Below are positions 38,638-49,899 of a stretch of DNA of 64,000 bases, piece after piece. The notes beneath the pieces are model-generated. The model worked only from the letters and a program-made list of their open reading frames with translations, was not told the DNA's origin and ran no database searches. A program made the translations under genes and the position numbers. Position 1 is the first letter of the stretch, and each line of letters starts with the position of its first letter. The DNA is from Taxawa tesnikishii (nom. ined.) (lineage: Eukaryota; Ascomycota; Dothideomycetes; Dothideales). Location: the NCBI GenBank assembly GCA_030247885.1, contig JAPDRO010000001.1, positions 2,108,001 through 2,172,000 on the forward strand, written 5' to 3'.

Positions 38638-38673
<36 letters not shown>

Positions 38674-39073
38674 CGAGCGCTACAACTGCTCACACAAACC
38701 ACAGGTCTCCGTCGACGGCTCTCTCTCGTCCTTCGATAGCCTGATGTGCCACTGCTCATCCTGCAAGCGCCGTTCGGGAGGCATCGCCTCGTACGCCTTC
38801 GTCGTCCCAAAGGACAAGGTCACCGTCACGGGGTCCAGCCACCAGAGCTACGAGGACGACGACACGGGCAGCGGCAAGCCCATGACCAGGACCATGTGCA
38901 CGAAATGCGGGAGCCCGGTCATCATCATCGAAGGCAGTGCGCCGGACATGAGGTGCTTGCAGTACGGACTCTTCGCCGACGAGGAGCTGCCGCCGCCGAA
39001 GATGGAGATGTTCAGGTCAAAGGCGTGCAGGTGGGTGAAGGAGGTGGGCCAGGATGTCAGGGAGGAGGCTTGA
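38572..39073 (+). CDS. GFA (glutathione-dependent formaldehyde-activating) family protein, CENP-V fold
   Basis: Exons 38572-38613 and 38705-39073, 136 residues, frame intact. Zinc-binding Cys pairs of the GFA/CENP-V fold are all present: GHCLCGEVQ in exon 1, CHCSSCKRR shortly after the intron, and CTKCGSP near residue 88. The family includes glutathione/S-hydroxymethylglutathione-related enzymes, but most fungal members have no proven reaction, so the name describes the fold. Probably cytosolic: no signal or membrane segment. The 91-nt intron carries a TCA microsatellite. Confidence 0.88.
38638..38673 (+). repeat. (TCA)12 microsatellite inside the GFA-gene intron
   Basis: Twelve uninterrupted TCA triplets within intron 38614-38704, preceded by two CGT-containing imperfect units. 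Being intronic, length change would not alter the protein directly. Confidence 0.95.
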
Positions 39074-39210
39074 GTTGGGGTGTGTTAGTTCTTACTGGAA
39101 CGACCTGTTGGTATCGTAGCTTGTTGCAGTAGTTGGAGCCGAAGAAGGCCTTTTTTCACGCAAATATACGTCATGCGTTGTTATCAAAGACTGTAGCCCT
39201 GAAGTTGCTG

Positions 39211-39269
39211 GACAGAGAGAGAGAGAGAGAGGAGAGGGAGAGAGAGAGAGAGGGAGAGAGAGAGAGAGG
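39211..39269 (+). repeat. GA-rich dinucleotide tract
   Basis: About 59 nt of (GA)n interrupted by a few extra G bases, located between the 3' ends of the convergent GFA and seipin genes. The apparent Arg/Glu repeat frame across it is not a gene. Confidence 0.93.
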
Positions 39270-39364
39270 AATTGGTGTCGAGATCGCCGTTGAACAGGGC
39301 TACGCAGGAGGGACTGTTCGAATTTACGGAGAGGGGATCAATCCCCTTCCTTTGCATTTGAGGT

Positions 39365-40718
39365 CTACTGCTTCTGGTCTGAAAGTCTAGAGCGCCGCCT
39401 CCGTACAGTGTCGCGCCTCCCAGAACTGCTTTCCATGCTGGTACCTAGACCAGAATCGGACCGTCCGCCGGCCCTTCCAGGTTCATCGAGCAAGAAGTCG
39501 GCGTCTTCGTCCTCGTCATCAGCCTCGACGCCCTGTATGGGCGGAGCCTGTAACACGAGGTTGGCGTCGTCCCCATCCTCGTCTTTGATCGGGGGCGAAC
39601 GATACCGCAATGGTGGCTGTCCTCCGTAAGTTGGGAACGTCCGTTCCGTGTCCGACAGACCGTTCGCGGCCTCGTCCTCTTCTCCTTCTGCCTTGACTTC
39701 CCGATCTCTCGACGTTTCTTCCTTTTTGACGACCGTCTGCTCCTCTCCGGGGAAGAGAAATACGCTCAACACCAGCCACACGAGCCCGGTAGCCACCATT
39801 TCCGTGGTCCAGAACCCCAGCGTGAAGACGAATGCACTCGAGATGCGATGGTTGTACATCAACCATCTCAGTCCCCTAAACTGCGCTCTAAACTCGACCT
39901 TGGCCTCGTAGATCTGCATCCTGTGCTGGCTTTGAACCTCCAGCTTCAGCGCAGCAGGCACATTACGCCAACCCTTGGGAAACTGCACGCCCTCGAACAT
40001 GCCAACGACCAACGTCTCCGCCTCATGTCGCCAGCCCAGGAGATACCAATGCAGCTCCGCGACCTTGCCCACGAACTCCACAACCGGGGAACGGTACGTC
40101 AAGATGGCCGGTCTTCTCGCGTGCGCAAGCACAGCCTGCTGCTCCATAGTCTCCGCCGAGGCCCCGAGGATCCCATCCCTCACCATCCCCAACGCCCCCG
40201 TCCCCTTCTCGCCGGGTCCGAACATCTTGACATCCAGCATGAAGTTGCCCGTGTCGCGGTTCTCGCGCGTGCGCGGCATCCGCAGGCGCACGCTCACGTC
40301 GTAGCCTTGCACGCTCGCTAGATCGGGACCGAGGCGGACGATCCCCCAGGGGTGCGCGGCGGGGACGTCGCACCCTTGGCGCGCCGCAGCGTGGACGTTG
40401 TCGAATTGGAGGTGGACGGTGCGCGAGAAGCCGATGCGCGGGACGTAGGACCAGTAGAAGAGGGTGTAGGCTGCGAGTGCGAAGAGGAAGAGGATCAGAG
40501 AGGTTGAGGCGAAGAGGAAGGAGGTTATGTAAGCGCGTTGGGCGGGTTTGGAGGTCAGGATGCGAATGGGCGCCCTGATGGGTGCCAGCGCGGCATGCTG
40601 TTGCTTGTCAGTGAGGGAGGGGTTCAACGTAGATGCTACTTCGAGGGCTGTAATGCAAGGAACTCCATACTCTGACGCTTCCCAACAGACCTCCCGGCTC
40701 TTCGTCAGAATCGCGCAT
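39365..40718 (-). CDS. Seipin, lipid-droplet assembly protein of the ER
   Basis: Exons in reading order: 40718-40671 and 40597-39365, 426 residues, frame intact. The short first exon (MRDSDEEPGG onward) is inferred: its 73-nt intron has a gtatgg donor and caacag acceptor, and the simple ORF extension to 40843 shows no homology-like sequence. Seipin features: KPAQRAYITSFLFAST then a first membrane helix at residues about 35-58, YWSYVPRIGF, a luminal beta-sandwich (VHLQFDNV, YDVSVRLRMP, WYLLGWRHEAETL), and a second helix (TTEMVATGLVWLVLSVFLF). The C-terminal tail is long, acidic and cytosolic. Acts at ER-droplet contacts in droplet formation. Confidence 0.9.
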
Positions 40719-41092
40719 TGCTCAGGTTGGCATTGTGTATATGCTACGCACTCACAGGATAATGTTTGCGAAGCCCCAGATGGCTGGATGAAGCATGAAG
40801 CAAGGAATGACGTCTGTTTCACATGAAAGAATACAAATGCCAAGACTGATAGGTAGAACTATGTATGTGCCCCTACAAACTCCAGTCCAGACGACTCGCT
40901 ACCGGAAAACTATAACAATCTTGGTTGTGTGAAAGTTCCATCAGAAGTGGAACACACGAATATCTATAGCAAAGAGGAGATGTTAGACGCCAATGCCACC
41001 TTCATGCCTCAGGCTGTAGGTTATACACCAACGACTGAGGCAACAACAACGGGGCAGCGCTGCGTGCACCTCCTATCAACCTACCCTAATGC
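40719..41092. other. Intergenic between P450 3' end and seipin promoter
   Basis: No gene seen. Confidence 0.5.
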
Positions 41093-43043
41093 TCAGACAT
41101 GCCTCCACTGCAAAACAAGCTTGTTCCCCTTCGGTGAAGCCGTATACCCGTCAGTCTGTTCAATCCCTTCCGCATCCACGACATGGCTTGTAAAGTTCGT
41201 ATAAAGCGCCGCAACTGCATGCTTCATAGCTGCACGTCCATCACGTTAGCACTCTGCTCCTGACGTGCCAACCTTGAATCCAAGGCACAAACAATTCAGA
41301 AACTTACAATGCGTGGCAAAATTGCTCCCGATGCACATCCTCCCCCACTGCTCCAGGCCCAGAACCACCGGCGCATCTCAGCAAGCTGCGCGGCGTCAGC
41401 ATCCAACCAGCGCTTGGGCCTCCACTCTTCGGGCTCTGGAAACACATCCGGGTTCCGATGCAGGGAGTATGCAGACGATTGAACCCGTACACCGGCAGGA
41501 ATGTTGTCGTAGCCGGCGAGACTGCAACCGCCTGCCGGTGTGACCCGCGGCTGCCCGCCCGGCACCGCAGGCCAGAGCCGTAACGTCTCCTGTAAGATAG
41601 CATCGAGCAAGGGCAATGCATCGACGGCTTTGGGATCTGGCAGGGCATCGCTGGCATCTGAGGGGCGCGGGAAAATCAGAGGTGGATCCAACGTTAGTAG
41701 TTCGCGGCGTAGACATGCCTGCACCGCAGGACGCAACGAGAGCTCGTACAGCAGCCAGGTCAGCGTAGGCCCACTGGTTTCATGCGCGGCGACCATGTGG
41801 TCGTACATCTCTGTCGCGAGATCCAGGCGGAAGGGGTAGGGCTTCTCACTATCTGCAGCAGCTGCCTTACGCATATGAGCGCGCTGATGGGCAAATACGA
41901 TGGGCCGGTCTCGTGGGGATGGGTCGGAATTTTCGGTCAGAAGCTGCTCCGCCGAGTCGCAGAACTTGAGCAGCCAGGCTCTGAGTTCTTCGGCCGCTTG
42001 ATCACAGTGTGCAGGGATGAGCCTAATTCCGATGGTGCGAAGCCAGTGCTCCACGCGTGGCATCGAATCGATCCAGAAAAACCATGGCCGGGGGCTGGAG
42101 TAGTTATGGAGGTACCTGGCAAAGGTCAGAATATCCTCAGATTTCTGGGCACAGCTCACGACTCTATCAGGCGCCGGTGTTCCATAAGGCCGTTGGTAGA
42201 CGGAGACCCCTTTGGACAGGCGGTCACTAGAGGGGCAGTCTGTTAGACTGGGATCCGCTTGTTGTCTCAGGCGATTGCCCGATACTCGCATTTCAGTAAG
42301 AACTTGCGTACTGCCGACGGCCTGTTGAGAACACCGGCATCTAAATATGTTATACTGGGTACTACGTACCAACTCCGCTCCGAGACATTCTGGACGAGGT
42401 TTGGAGCGATCTTGAGACCAAACTGGAAGCTCATGAAAGTGTTCATGGAGTAGCCGTGGTTAAGGGATAGAACCTCGACCGGTTGATTACTCTCGGAGCT
42501 TGCTTGTATGATGGGCAGGAGACGGTCAAATAGCGTAGCCCTTGTTGTTTCAGCAACCGTCGAAGATGACAGGATGTACGATTTTGAGTATATTTGCGAG
42601 AGCATTCGCTTGCGGATAGAATGCTCTCTGTTGTCGATCATGGCTAACATGGGACGCATGCTATGAAAGTTAGAAGTGCTTGCCCGTCTGCAGAGACCAT
42701 TGCTTTACCCATAGTTGGTGAAACGGCGGACGTAGAACCCATCCTTCAGAAACCCACCAGCATAGATAGTTTTCAATCCTTCCTCATAACAGTTGATACT
42801 AAGTTCGTTTGGGGCCAATCTGAGGATGGGTCCCTTCTTCGTGTGCAGGTCACACACCGCTCGATTTTCCTGGCCGGTATACCGTGTGTAATACAGCCAG
42901 ACCGGTGAGATATGAGCCGAGAAATTCACAGCCGGGATTTTCGATAGAGGAGATATGAGTATGGGATAAACAAGGAACTTGTATAAACCCAGAACGAGAG
43001 CGACAGAGGCGGCCAAGACGGAGACGCTAATCAGTTGTAGCAT
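41093..43043 (-). CDS. Cytochrome P450 monooxygenase,one frame break
   Basis: ER-anchored heme monooxygenase; substrate unknown. Exons in reading order: 43043-42709, 42660-42370, 42115-41308, 41229-41093. Start is the ATG at 43043, giving the anchor MLQLISVSVLAASVALVLG. Seen: I-helix AAHETSGPTLTWLLYEL with the acid-Thr pair, the K-helix ETLR, and the heme-binding loop FWAWSSGG then RMCIGSNFATH containing the axial Cys. The loop is interrupted by a frame break at GGGGG (coding strand, 41346-41342); one added base gives a continuous 523-residue protein of normal length. Intron 2 is 254 nt, longer than most here. Neighbouring genes do not suggest a biosynthetic cluster. Confidence 0.93.
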
Positions 43044-43726
43044 GTTGCTGCTTGTTGAAAACGCTCGCTGACACAAAACAGAAGACGGACTCGCTCTATT
43101 TCCAACCGAAGGAATGCCATTAGATAAGGAGTGCCAACTTACTTATATGCTGCGATACACTAACACAGAGCCTTGAGCTGCAGCAGCTTCCTTGGCGCCG
43201 CGGGGCATCAGCCAAACTAAGGCATCCGATGCGGCTGTGATGCATAGCCTTATCTCTCAGACTCCATTGCTGCAGGGGCGATCCTGATAAGTCAACTGAG
43301 TCATCCGTATGGGTTGGGCCGCACTGTGCTAGTGGTATAGTCGTGTCTCGCATCATGTCTCGATGCAGCTGGTCGATGGGCTTTTATGATGGCTATTCTG
43401 ATTTTTGTAGACATGCTTTATGCAGGAGAAACGGGGGCCAATGCGAATCGTAGGTTGCAAGCAACGGGATTCAAACTACAGCGAGTGCCAAAAGGATAAA
43501 CCAGGTGCTCAACTCGGCGTAAGGTCTGTAGAAGAGCGAAGTGTTCGAGTTACAGCCGGCGTGGTTCTTGCTTCAATAAGAGGACGAGGGAAATCTGGAG
43601 AAGCTTTGAGAGTAGTGCCCACGCTCGATGGATGGAATGAGCGTAAAGGGAATGATGAAATGAATGTACCTAGTTTCAGTGAGTATGCTGCTTTGAAACA
43701 AAAGAACCTCAATCCCGCCGTATTGA
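43044..43726. other. Intergenic between DUF2235 gene 3' end and P450 promoter
   Basis: No gene seen. A frame at 43420-43776 on the plus strand lacks any recognisable feature. Confidence 0.5.
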
Positions 43727-45297
43727 TCAACTTCTTGCTCTGGACCTGCTCCCTGTTGACCGCCTTGACTTGGTAGGCGGCGGGTATATAACATAGTCAT
43801 AGGTGTCGGGATCGGCTTCTGCGAGCTCTCTCTCAAGCGGCCAGAGCGGACTCTCAGGTAGAATGCGCGTAGTAACGTTTCTCTCGTTAGTCCTCAACTT
43901 CCAGAATATGTCTGGTCTTGCCCTGTCCTCGTCGTATTCGACAGTGACCTTCCAATCCTTCAGGGCATCGGGATCGTAACGGCCTTCGTCGTTGACACCG
44001 GGCCCTCCTAGCTTGAATCTTGTCCTAGCAGATGGATGGATATATTCGTGCGTGTCTCGAAGAGGCGTAGATGTCTCGCGACCGTCCTCGGGGTCAACAA
44101 CAAAGTAGCGACCAGGTGTACGGGTCGACGGACCGCCAAGTGCATATATACCCTCCATGCTGTCGTAAATCTTGCCGAAAGACCACTGACGGATTTTCTT
44201 CCCGCGTTTGAGATAGTAGTCTTCATTCACCTGCTCCTGCTCAAAGAGGTAGTCAATGTCCATGTCCAGCATAGAACGCACTTGAGACATCATCCAGGCA
44301 AAGGTGATGTTGGCTAGTTGCATGTCGTTGTAGCCGCCTCCAATATTGCTGTGAACACCAGGGAACCATACTTGACGTAAAGTTGTGGTGTTACCAGGTG
44401 GTTTCTCCCATACAGCTGGCTGGAACGATGCTCGTCGCTCATCCAGAGCTAACGCTTGGAAGGCATTTTCTATGCAATTGGAGAGTCTGGTGTCATAGAA
44501 GCCCATTCGTTTACTCGCCGATGACTGTATGCCGACTTTCTCGAGCCAGCTCACTCTGGGTGTGCCGAGTGATCCGACAGTATCCCAGACTCCGATGGCT
44601 TTGATTGTGACGCCAAGCGTGGTAAGGCCGCGACGTCTGAGCTCTTGCTTGTACTGTGGGCTCGAAGCACTGGGTTTGTCTCGGAAAGGGATATTTGGAT
44701 GCTTCGGACGGTAGTGAGGATCGCGTCGGTGCTGCACATCCTCGAATACCTCTGCCAGGTAGGGCAGACCGTCCTTGGTCAGAACACCGATTTCGGAAAT
44801 CAGGCCTGCTACAGCGCGTGCAGTAAACGCGCCCCGGGAAAACCCAAACAGGAAAATCTCATCATCTGTTTCCCAGTTCAGAGCGATGAAACTGTAGGCT
44901 TCGCGGACCGCCTCTGACAAGCCTGCACCAGTGGCGCCACCGTAGACGCGGTCGACGATTCCACCTTGGGAACCAATGCCGTAGTGGTAAAAGACAATCT
45001 GTTGGATGTTGTCGGAGCTCTCAGCCTTGATAGCTCTGGAGATGCGTGTCACATTGCTGGGAATATCGAGTTGGCTCTTGAGGCTGCCACTATCGGAATT
45101 CAGCCAGGTGCCTGTCGGGGGTCAGCGGTAGTTCCATGCGACGGGATGCGGAGGAAGATTTATTGACCGTCATTGCAGACAATGATACGCTTAAACGATG
45201 CTGTCCGACGAGGTGAAGGTCTTGTGTCTTCTCTGGGTCGTCTGACGAGGGTGACTTCGTCGTCTCTGGGCCGTCTCACAAGAGTAACTTCCTGCAT
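43727..45297 (-). CDS. DUF2235 protein, Tle1-like alpha/beta-hydrolase
   Basis: Exons in reading order: 45297-45168 and 45111-43727, 504 residues, frame intact; an in-frame stop lies just upstream of the ATG. The N-terminus holds two 11-residue repeats (EVTLVRRPRDD and EVTLVRRPRED), then the domain start KRIIVCNDGTW split by the 56-nt intron. The nucleophile elbow is GFSRG within FLFGFSRGAFTARAV, followed by IGVWDTVGSLG and HSNIGGGYND, which fit the catalytic Asp and His regions of the Tle1-like family. Bacterial relatives are type VI phospholipase effectors; the fungal members have no assigned role, so lipase activity is inference. No secretion signal. Basic, Ser/Arg-rich C-terminus. Confidence 0.88.
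45226..45291 (-). repeat. Two tandem 33-nt coding repeats in DUF2235 gene
   Basis: Units 45291-45259 and 45258-45226 encode nearly identical 11-residue motifs. They differ by five synonymous third-base changes and one Asp-to-Glu change. Confidence 0.9.
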
Positions 45298-45806
45298 GGG
45301 ATGATCGACTCAGGGATGCGGGCGACGATGGGGAAAACCTGTTTTGAGCTGACTGAGCAAGTGGACAAAATGCTGTGCTCATGTCTTCAGACTACCCAGA
45401 GATAGATGTTTTGCAACAAGGACGGATGTCAAGTTATAGCAGCCTTATGGTTTGTTCGTGCGACAGTCGTGCGATGTTCTCAGCTGTCTTGCCGTTCCTT
45501 AGCAGGCAGGAGACGCGTCTTGGGTTACATCATTGACCGGGGGCTGTATGGACATGGCCACGGCCACGAGTAAGGATGCCACCGTTAATACCTAAATGGT
45601 TCTGAAATTGTTGCACGCAGTTCACCGTAGTAGAGTCAAGAAAGCAGACCGTGTTTGCTCGTATAGAATAAACAACTGCATTGCCTGCAGCATCTTTAAC
45701 CCGCTCGAAACGCCAAGTCGCACGTTTTCCATCCATGTCCACCAATACCGAACAATACACAGGTTGAGAAACGTAACGCTATTCCGTCGTCAAAAACAGT
45801 CAACGT
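45298..45806. other. Intergenic: PEX14 3' end and DUF2235 promoter
   Basis: No gene seen. A 76-codon minus frame at 45760-45530 lacks features and is probably PEX14 3' UTR. Confidence 0.45.
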
Positions 45807-47036
45807 CTAAGAAGCGGATCCCGCGTCTGCAGCAGTCCCGCTCTCAGATGTGTTACCACTTGTGTGTGCATCCTGATTCTTCTTGGCCTGCAACTGCCAG
45901 GCAGGTATGGCTGCCCTGCCGTTGGCGAACCTGCTGTATGGGCTGGAGCTGGCTGAACGCTCTGGTGGCTGAGCAGACAGAAGGTTTCTAACAGCATCTC
46001 CGTCCTGTGAAGCACCATCTGCACCGTTTGTCTGTCCTGTAGCGCCGCTTGTGGTGTTTGCTTGTTCTGAAGCAACTGGTGTTGATGCGCTGGCACCATT
46101 GGTATTCGTAGGAGTAGCGGCAGCAGGGGCAGGTGATGGCGCAGAGTAAGTGGGAGCGCCCGGGGCCGGGCCCGGCTTGTTCATGCGAGTATTCAGCAAC
46201 GCTTTCAAGCTCTTCATCTCGTTGTTGAGCTCCTTGAGCCTGTTGTCCGTATTTTCCTTTTCGGCGTTGATTGACCTCGGAATCAGATCCTTGAGTGCGC
46301 GAATGTCATCCCGTATCCGCTCAGCATCGTCGTCCCGCTTCTTGCTCGCGTCTTTCAAGTGTCCAATAACCGATTCCACCTCGGACAGCGACTGATCTAG
46401 CTTCTCTGTCCGTGATTTCTCTGACGCCTTCAGTTCCTCCGTGTCCTTCGACAGCTGCTCGATCAGCGCAAAAGCTTTGTCGAAGGATGCATCGGTGCTT
46501 TCCTTGTCCTGCTCGATTTGCGGAGGAGTTGGAGGCGCTATAAGCGGAACAATGTAACGCTTTGCGACGAAGTAAACACCATATCCTACGCCACCCATGA
46601 CTGTCGCCATGATGAACAAGTCACGCCAGTCTCGCTTGGGCGGCTCGGGTGGTGGAGGTGGTTGCCAGTAGCCGTTCGGGTAGCCATTGTAAGGTGCGGG
46701 AGGTGGTTGTCGATATTGCGGTTGTTGATATGCGTAGTTCGAAGTCACCGAGCTTGATGTAGACGGGGTCGTGGCAGGCGAGTCTGATCCGGCGCGCGCA
46801 AGGGAAAGATCGACTTCTTCTTGGGTAAGGTTCTTGGATCGAAGGAAAGCCACTCGCTGTTCAAGTGGAGCCGCGGCTACAGAGGGGTCTTGAAGGACTA
46901 TACTACAAGTTAGAGGGCGTGCTCGAAGGCTGAATTACCAACTAACAGGAAACCTATGTAGCAAGTTAGCTCAAGCGCCTCGTGAATAGCTTGTGATGTA
47001 GCTTACGGCGCTGTTCACAATGTCCTCTCGGACCAT
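45807..47036 (-). CDS. PEX14: Peroxin-14, docking component of peroxisomal protein import
   Basis: Membrane docking partner for Pex5/Pex7 cargo receptors. Exons in reading order: 47036-47007, 46953-46947 (a 7-nt microexon), 46897-45807; 375 residues, frame intact. The joined N-terminus MVREDIVNSAVSFLQDPSV and RVAFLRSKNLTQEEVDLSLA is the conserved Pex14 N-domain that binds the receptors. Then come a Pro/Tyr-rich stretch, a hydrophobic segment (FIMATVMGGVGYGVYFVA), a coiled coil of about 110 residues, and a Ser/Thr/Ala-rich tail. The frame beginning at 46853 uses GTG and is not the true start. It is divergent to NDC80. Confidence 0.95.
46947..46953 (-). other. PEX14: 7-nt internal microexon of PEX14
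   Basis: Coding GTTTCCT, flanked by an upstream intron of 53 nt (46954-47006, ctacatag acceptor) and a downstream intron of 49 nt (46898-46946, gttagt donor). It completes NSA-VSF-LQDP, a conserved Pex14 string. Skipping it would bring a TAG stop within seven codons. Confidence 0.85.
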
Positions 47037-47482
47037 CTTTGCTGAGATGCGCCCGGACCGGCGCAGTTGAGGTGGAAAACCAGCAGCAAGTAGACCCTCT
47101 GAAGGCAAATCTCTGCGTCCTCAAGAGAAATCCGTGACGATGAAAACGACAAGTGTGTTCGCGTGTTCACCGATGAGATCAGGTACGGTCTTTGGACTTC
47201 ACTTCGGCTTCACCACTTCCTATTCCACCGCTCGACCGAGGCACACGAGGCTTGGCGCTGGGCACATGCTTGGACCCTGGATATCGGCACAAGAAACGCC
47301 GATCGCTCAATGTTTGTTTACGTTCCGAAATGCGACCCGAAGCACAATCACATAACGCCAGTATACAGCATACATACATACCCACTCCCATCCGATAATA
47401 CGCGTACGAACGCGTCAAAGGTCTCCACCAAACAGCGCTTGCTCCCTATTGTATACAGCTCACAGAGCTAATCGCGCACACC
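47037..47482. other. Divergent promoter region, PEX14 (-) and NDC80 (+)
   Basis: No gene seen. Confidence 0.5.
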
Positions 47483-49899
47483 ATGGCGCAAGACGGAGGC
47501 CTCTTTTCCGTGCGTCGACCACGGGAGGTAAGTCACGACCTACGTGCACGCATGACCTCACTCGCGCCTTCTGACACGCCAATTGCAGACACTCGGCAGC
47601 ATCAGTCACAATGTATCCGCTATCCCAATGCCTTCGTCCGCTATGAAGCGCTCGAACTCCATCTCCAACCTGCAAGCGCCAGGCACAGCACAGCATGTGC
47701 GCTCAACATCTGGATCGCGCATGTCTCTTGCACCTGGGAGACCTAGTCAACCCATGTTCCAACGATCGTCTTCAGGAACCAACCTCGCCGACATGGGATT
47801 TTCCACGGTACAAAGACCTTCGACTCAGAACATGTTCGCAAGCACAGGAGGCAGGAAGAGCTATGCGCCGGTCAGCAGTACTCCGGCACCAGCACCAAAT
47901 TTTCTGGACAGTACACAAAGGAGAAGCAGTGTATACAGTGCTCGGCCCTCTGCAGGATTTGGAGGCCCTATGGGACATCAGTCTTTCTTTGCGACAGCAC
48001 CTCCAACGAGCAATACACCGCAGGATCCTCGTAGGCTGAAGGACCTCAATACACGTACGCAGATGGGCCAGGAGCTTATGGAGTTCCTGACGCAGCGCGC
48101 CTTTGAGATGGAGATGAAACATACCCTGACAGGCAGGACGATGATATCTCCAACGCAAAAGGATTTCAACCTAATGTTTCAGTTCCTGTATCATTGCATA
48201 GATCCAGCATATCGATTTCAGAAGAACATTGATCAGGAAGTACCACCGTTGCTGAAGCAGATGCGCTATCCATTCGAGAAGACCATCACGAAGTCGCAGC
48301 TTGGGGCTGTTGGAGGAAACAACTGGCATACTTTCCTTGGCTTGCTTCATTGGATGATGCAGTTAGCGAAGATGATGGAGCAGTACGCCGTAGGAACGTT
48401 CGACGAGGCATGCGTAGAGGCAGGCTTCGACGTTACCGCAGACCGCATCACTTTTGATTTCCTCAGCGATGCCTACAAGACCTGGCTGTCTGTGGAGGAT
48501 GACGACGATGACGAAGAAGAAGCCCAGAAGCTGATCCAGCCGCACATCGATGCCATGGCCGCCAAGTTCGAAGCGGCGAACCAGCAAAACCTGGAGCAAG
48601 TTAAGATACTGGAAGCGGAAAGCAAAGCGCTGCAAGATCAGATTGATGAGCTTGGGAAGAGCGCTCCGCGACTGGCAAAACTCGATGAGCAGATCAAAAT
48701 CCTTGAGGAGGATCGAGTCAAGTTCGAGAATTACAACAGCAGCATGGAGGGCAAAGTTGAGAAGTACGAGCACCGGGTGCGCGTGCTTGAAGAAGAGATC
48801 CAAAGGATCGAGCAAGAACTTGCAGAAGCCGAGGATGAGCGCAACGGACTTCAGGACATGGTTGACAGACAAGGCATCACCGTCCAGGATATCGACCGGA
48901 TGAACACGGAGCGGAAACGGCTTCAGAACGGTGTTGAGGCTACCGTAGCTCGACTTGAAGAGTGCCGGGTAACAACGCAGCAGAAAGAAGCAGAGACTGG
49001 TGAGAAGCTAGATGAGCTGCAGCAGGCTGTGTCCAACTACAACTCCATGGGATACGCTGTCAGCATCATTCCCCCGAAGCACACAACGCCAAGGGCCAGC
49101 AGTATGAGCTGACGTTGCGTCTCAACGAGGGTCCCAGCTTCGGTTCCTCACAAATGGGCGCTTCCCAGCATACAGAATCGGACAGGCTACTTGCAGATGC
49201 CGGGAACGGTTACCAGTCGCAAAACCTGCTCAACCTGGATCTAAGAGGCGGGGTTAAGAGCAACATCATCGCCCTCAGGAAAGAGATCAGCGAACGGCGA
49301 AACACTGCGCTCGAGCAAGACATGAATAACCACGATCTGCTCGATAAGATCAGAGAGGCGATTGATGACAAGCAAGCGGAAGTGGAAGCCCTCGGCCACA
49401 GAGTGAGAGGCGCTGAGGAGGAGTTTGAGAAAACGAAAGAGGTACGTCTGCTCTGCCGGGGAGATCGAGGTGTACTCTATTGACCATTTTCTTTTAGATC
49501 ACCAACGCGCAGAAGATGGCTTCTGACGCCCAGATCGAGAAGATGGAGAAGGAGCTCGCCAAGATGCGCGCCGGCCTTACGGAGAGCGTTCAACTCATGG
49601 AGCAAAGGGAGTTTAATACAAACATCGAGTGAGTCCATCGTGCATGACACCCTAGCCAAGCAAGACTAATTGATGGTTCCAGATACGAGCAACTCCAGCA
49701 GAAATCCAACTCACTGCGGGAAGAACTTCACACCGAACTCGAACGGATCATCAACGACATCATCAAGTTCAAGGTGCACATCCAGACCAGTCTTGAGGGC
49801 TTCGAAGAGTTTGTTGCGCAGGAAGTGGAGAGGGAATGCGAGGAGCAGGAGGCCGAAGAAGCTGAGGCGGCGGAGGTTGATCAGATGATGGAGGATTGA
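47483..49899 (+). CDS. NDC80: Kinetochore protein Ndc80/Hec1, one frame break
   Basis: Microtubule-binding subunit of the outer-kinetochore Ndc80 complex. Exons 47483-47527, 47589-49441, 49498-49628, 49683-49899. A basic, Ser-rich N-terminal tail (phosphoregulated in other species) precedes the calponin-homology domain at residues about 125-270 ([15 protein letters not shown]-like [41 protein letters not shown]). A long coiled coil follows to the end, which is acidic (VDQMMED). A frame break at CCCCC 49071-49075 interrupts [18 protein letters not shown]; one added base gives 748 residues. First exon encodes only [15 protein letters not shown]. Confidence 0.95.

Noticed and set aside
39133-39390. 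Plus frame encoding a run of Arg-Glu
   Set aside because: Translation of the GA repeat, not a gene.
40719-40843. N-terminal extension of seipin to 40843
   Set aside because: Not seipin-like, and a spliced 48-nt first exon explains the start better.
41093-45297. P450 plus DUF2235 hydrolase as a secondary-metabolite cluster
   Set aside because: No backbone enzyme, transporter or regulator adjoins them; flanks are housekeeping genes.
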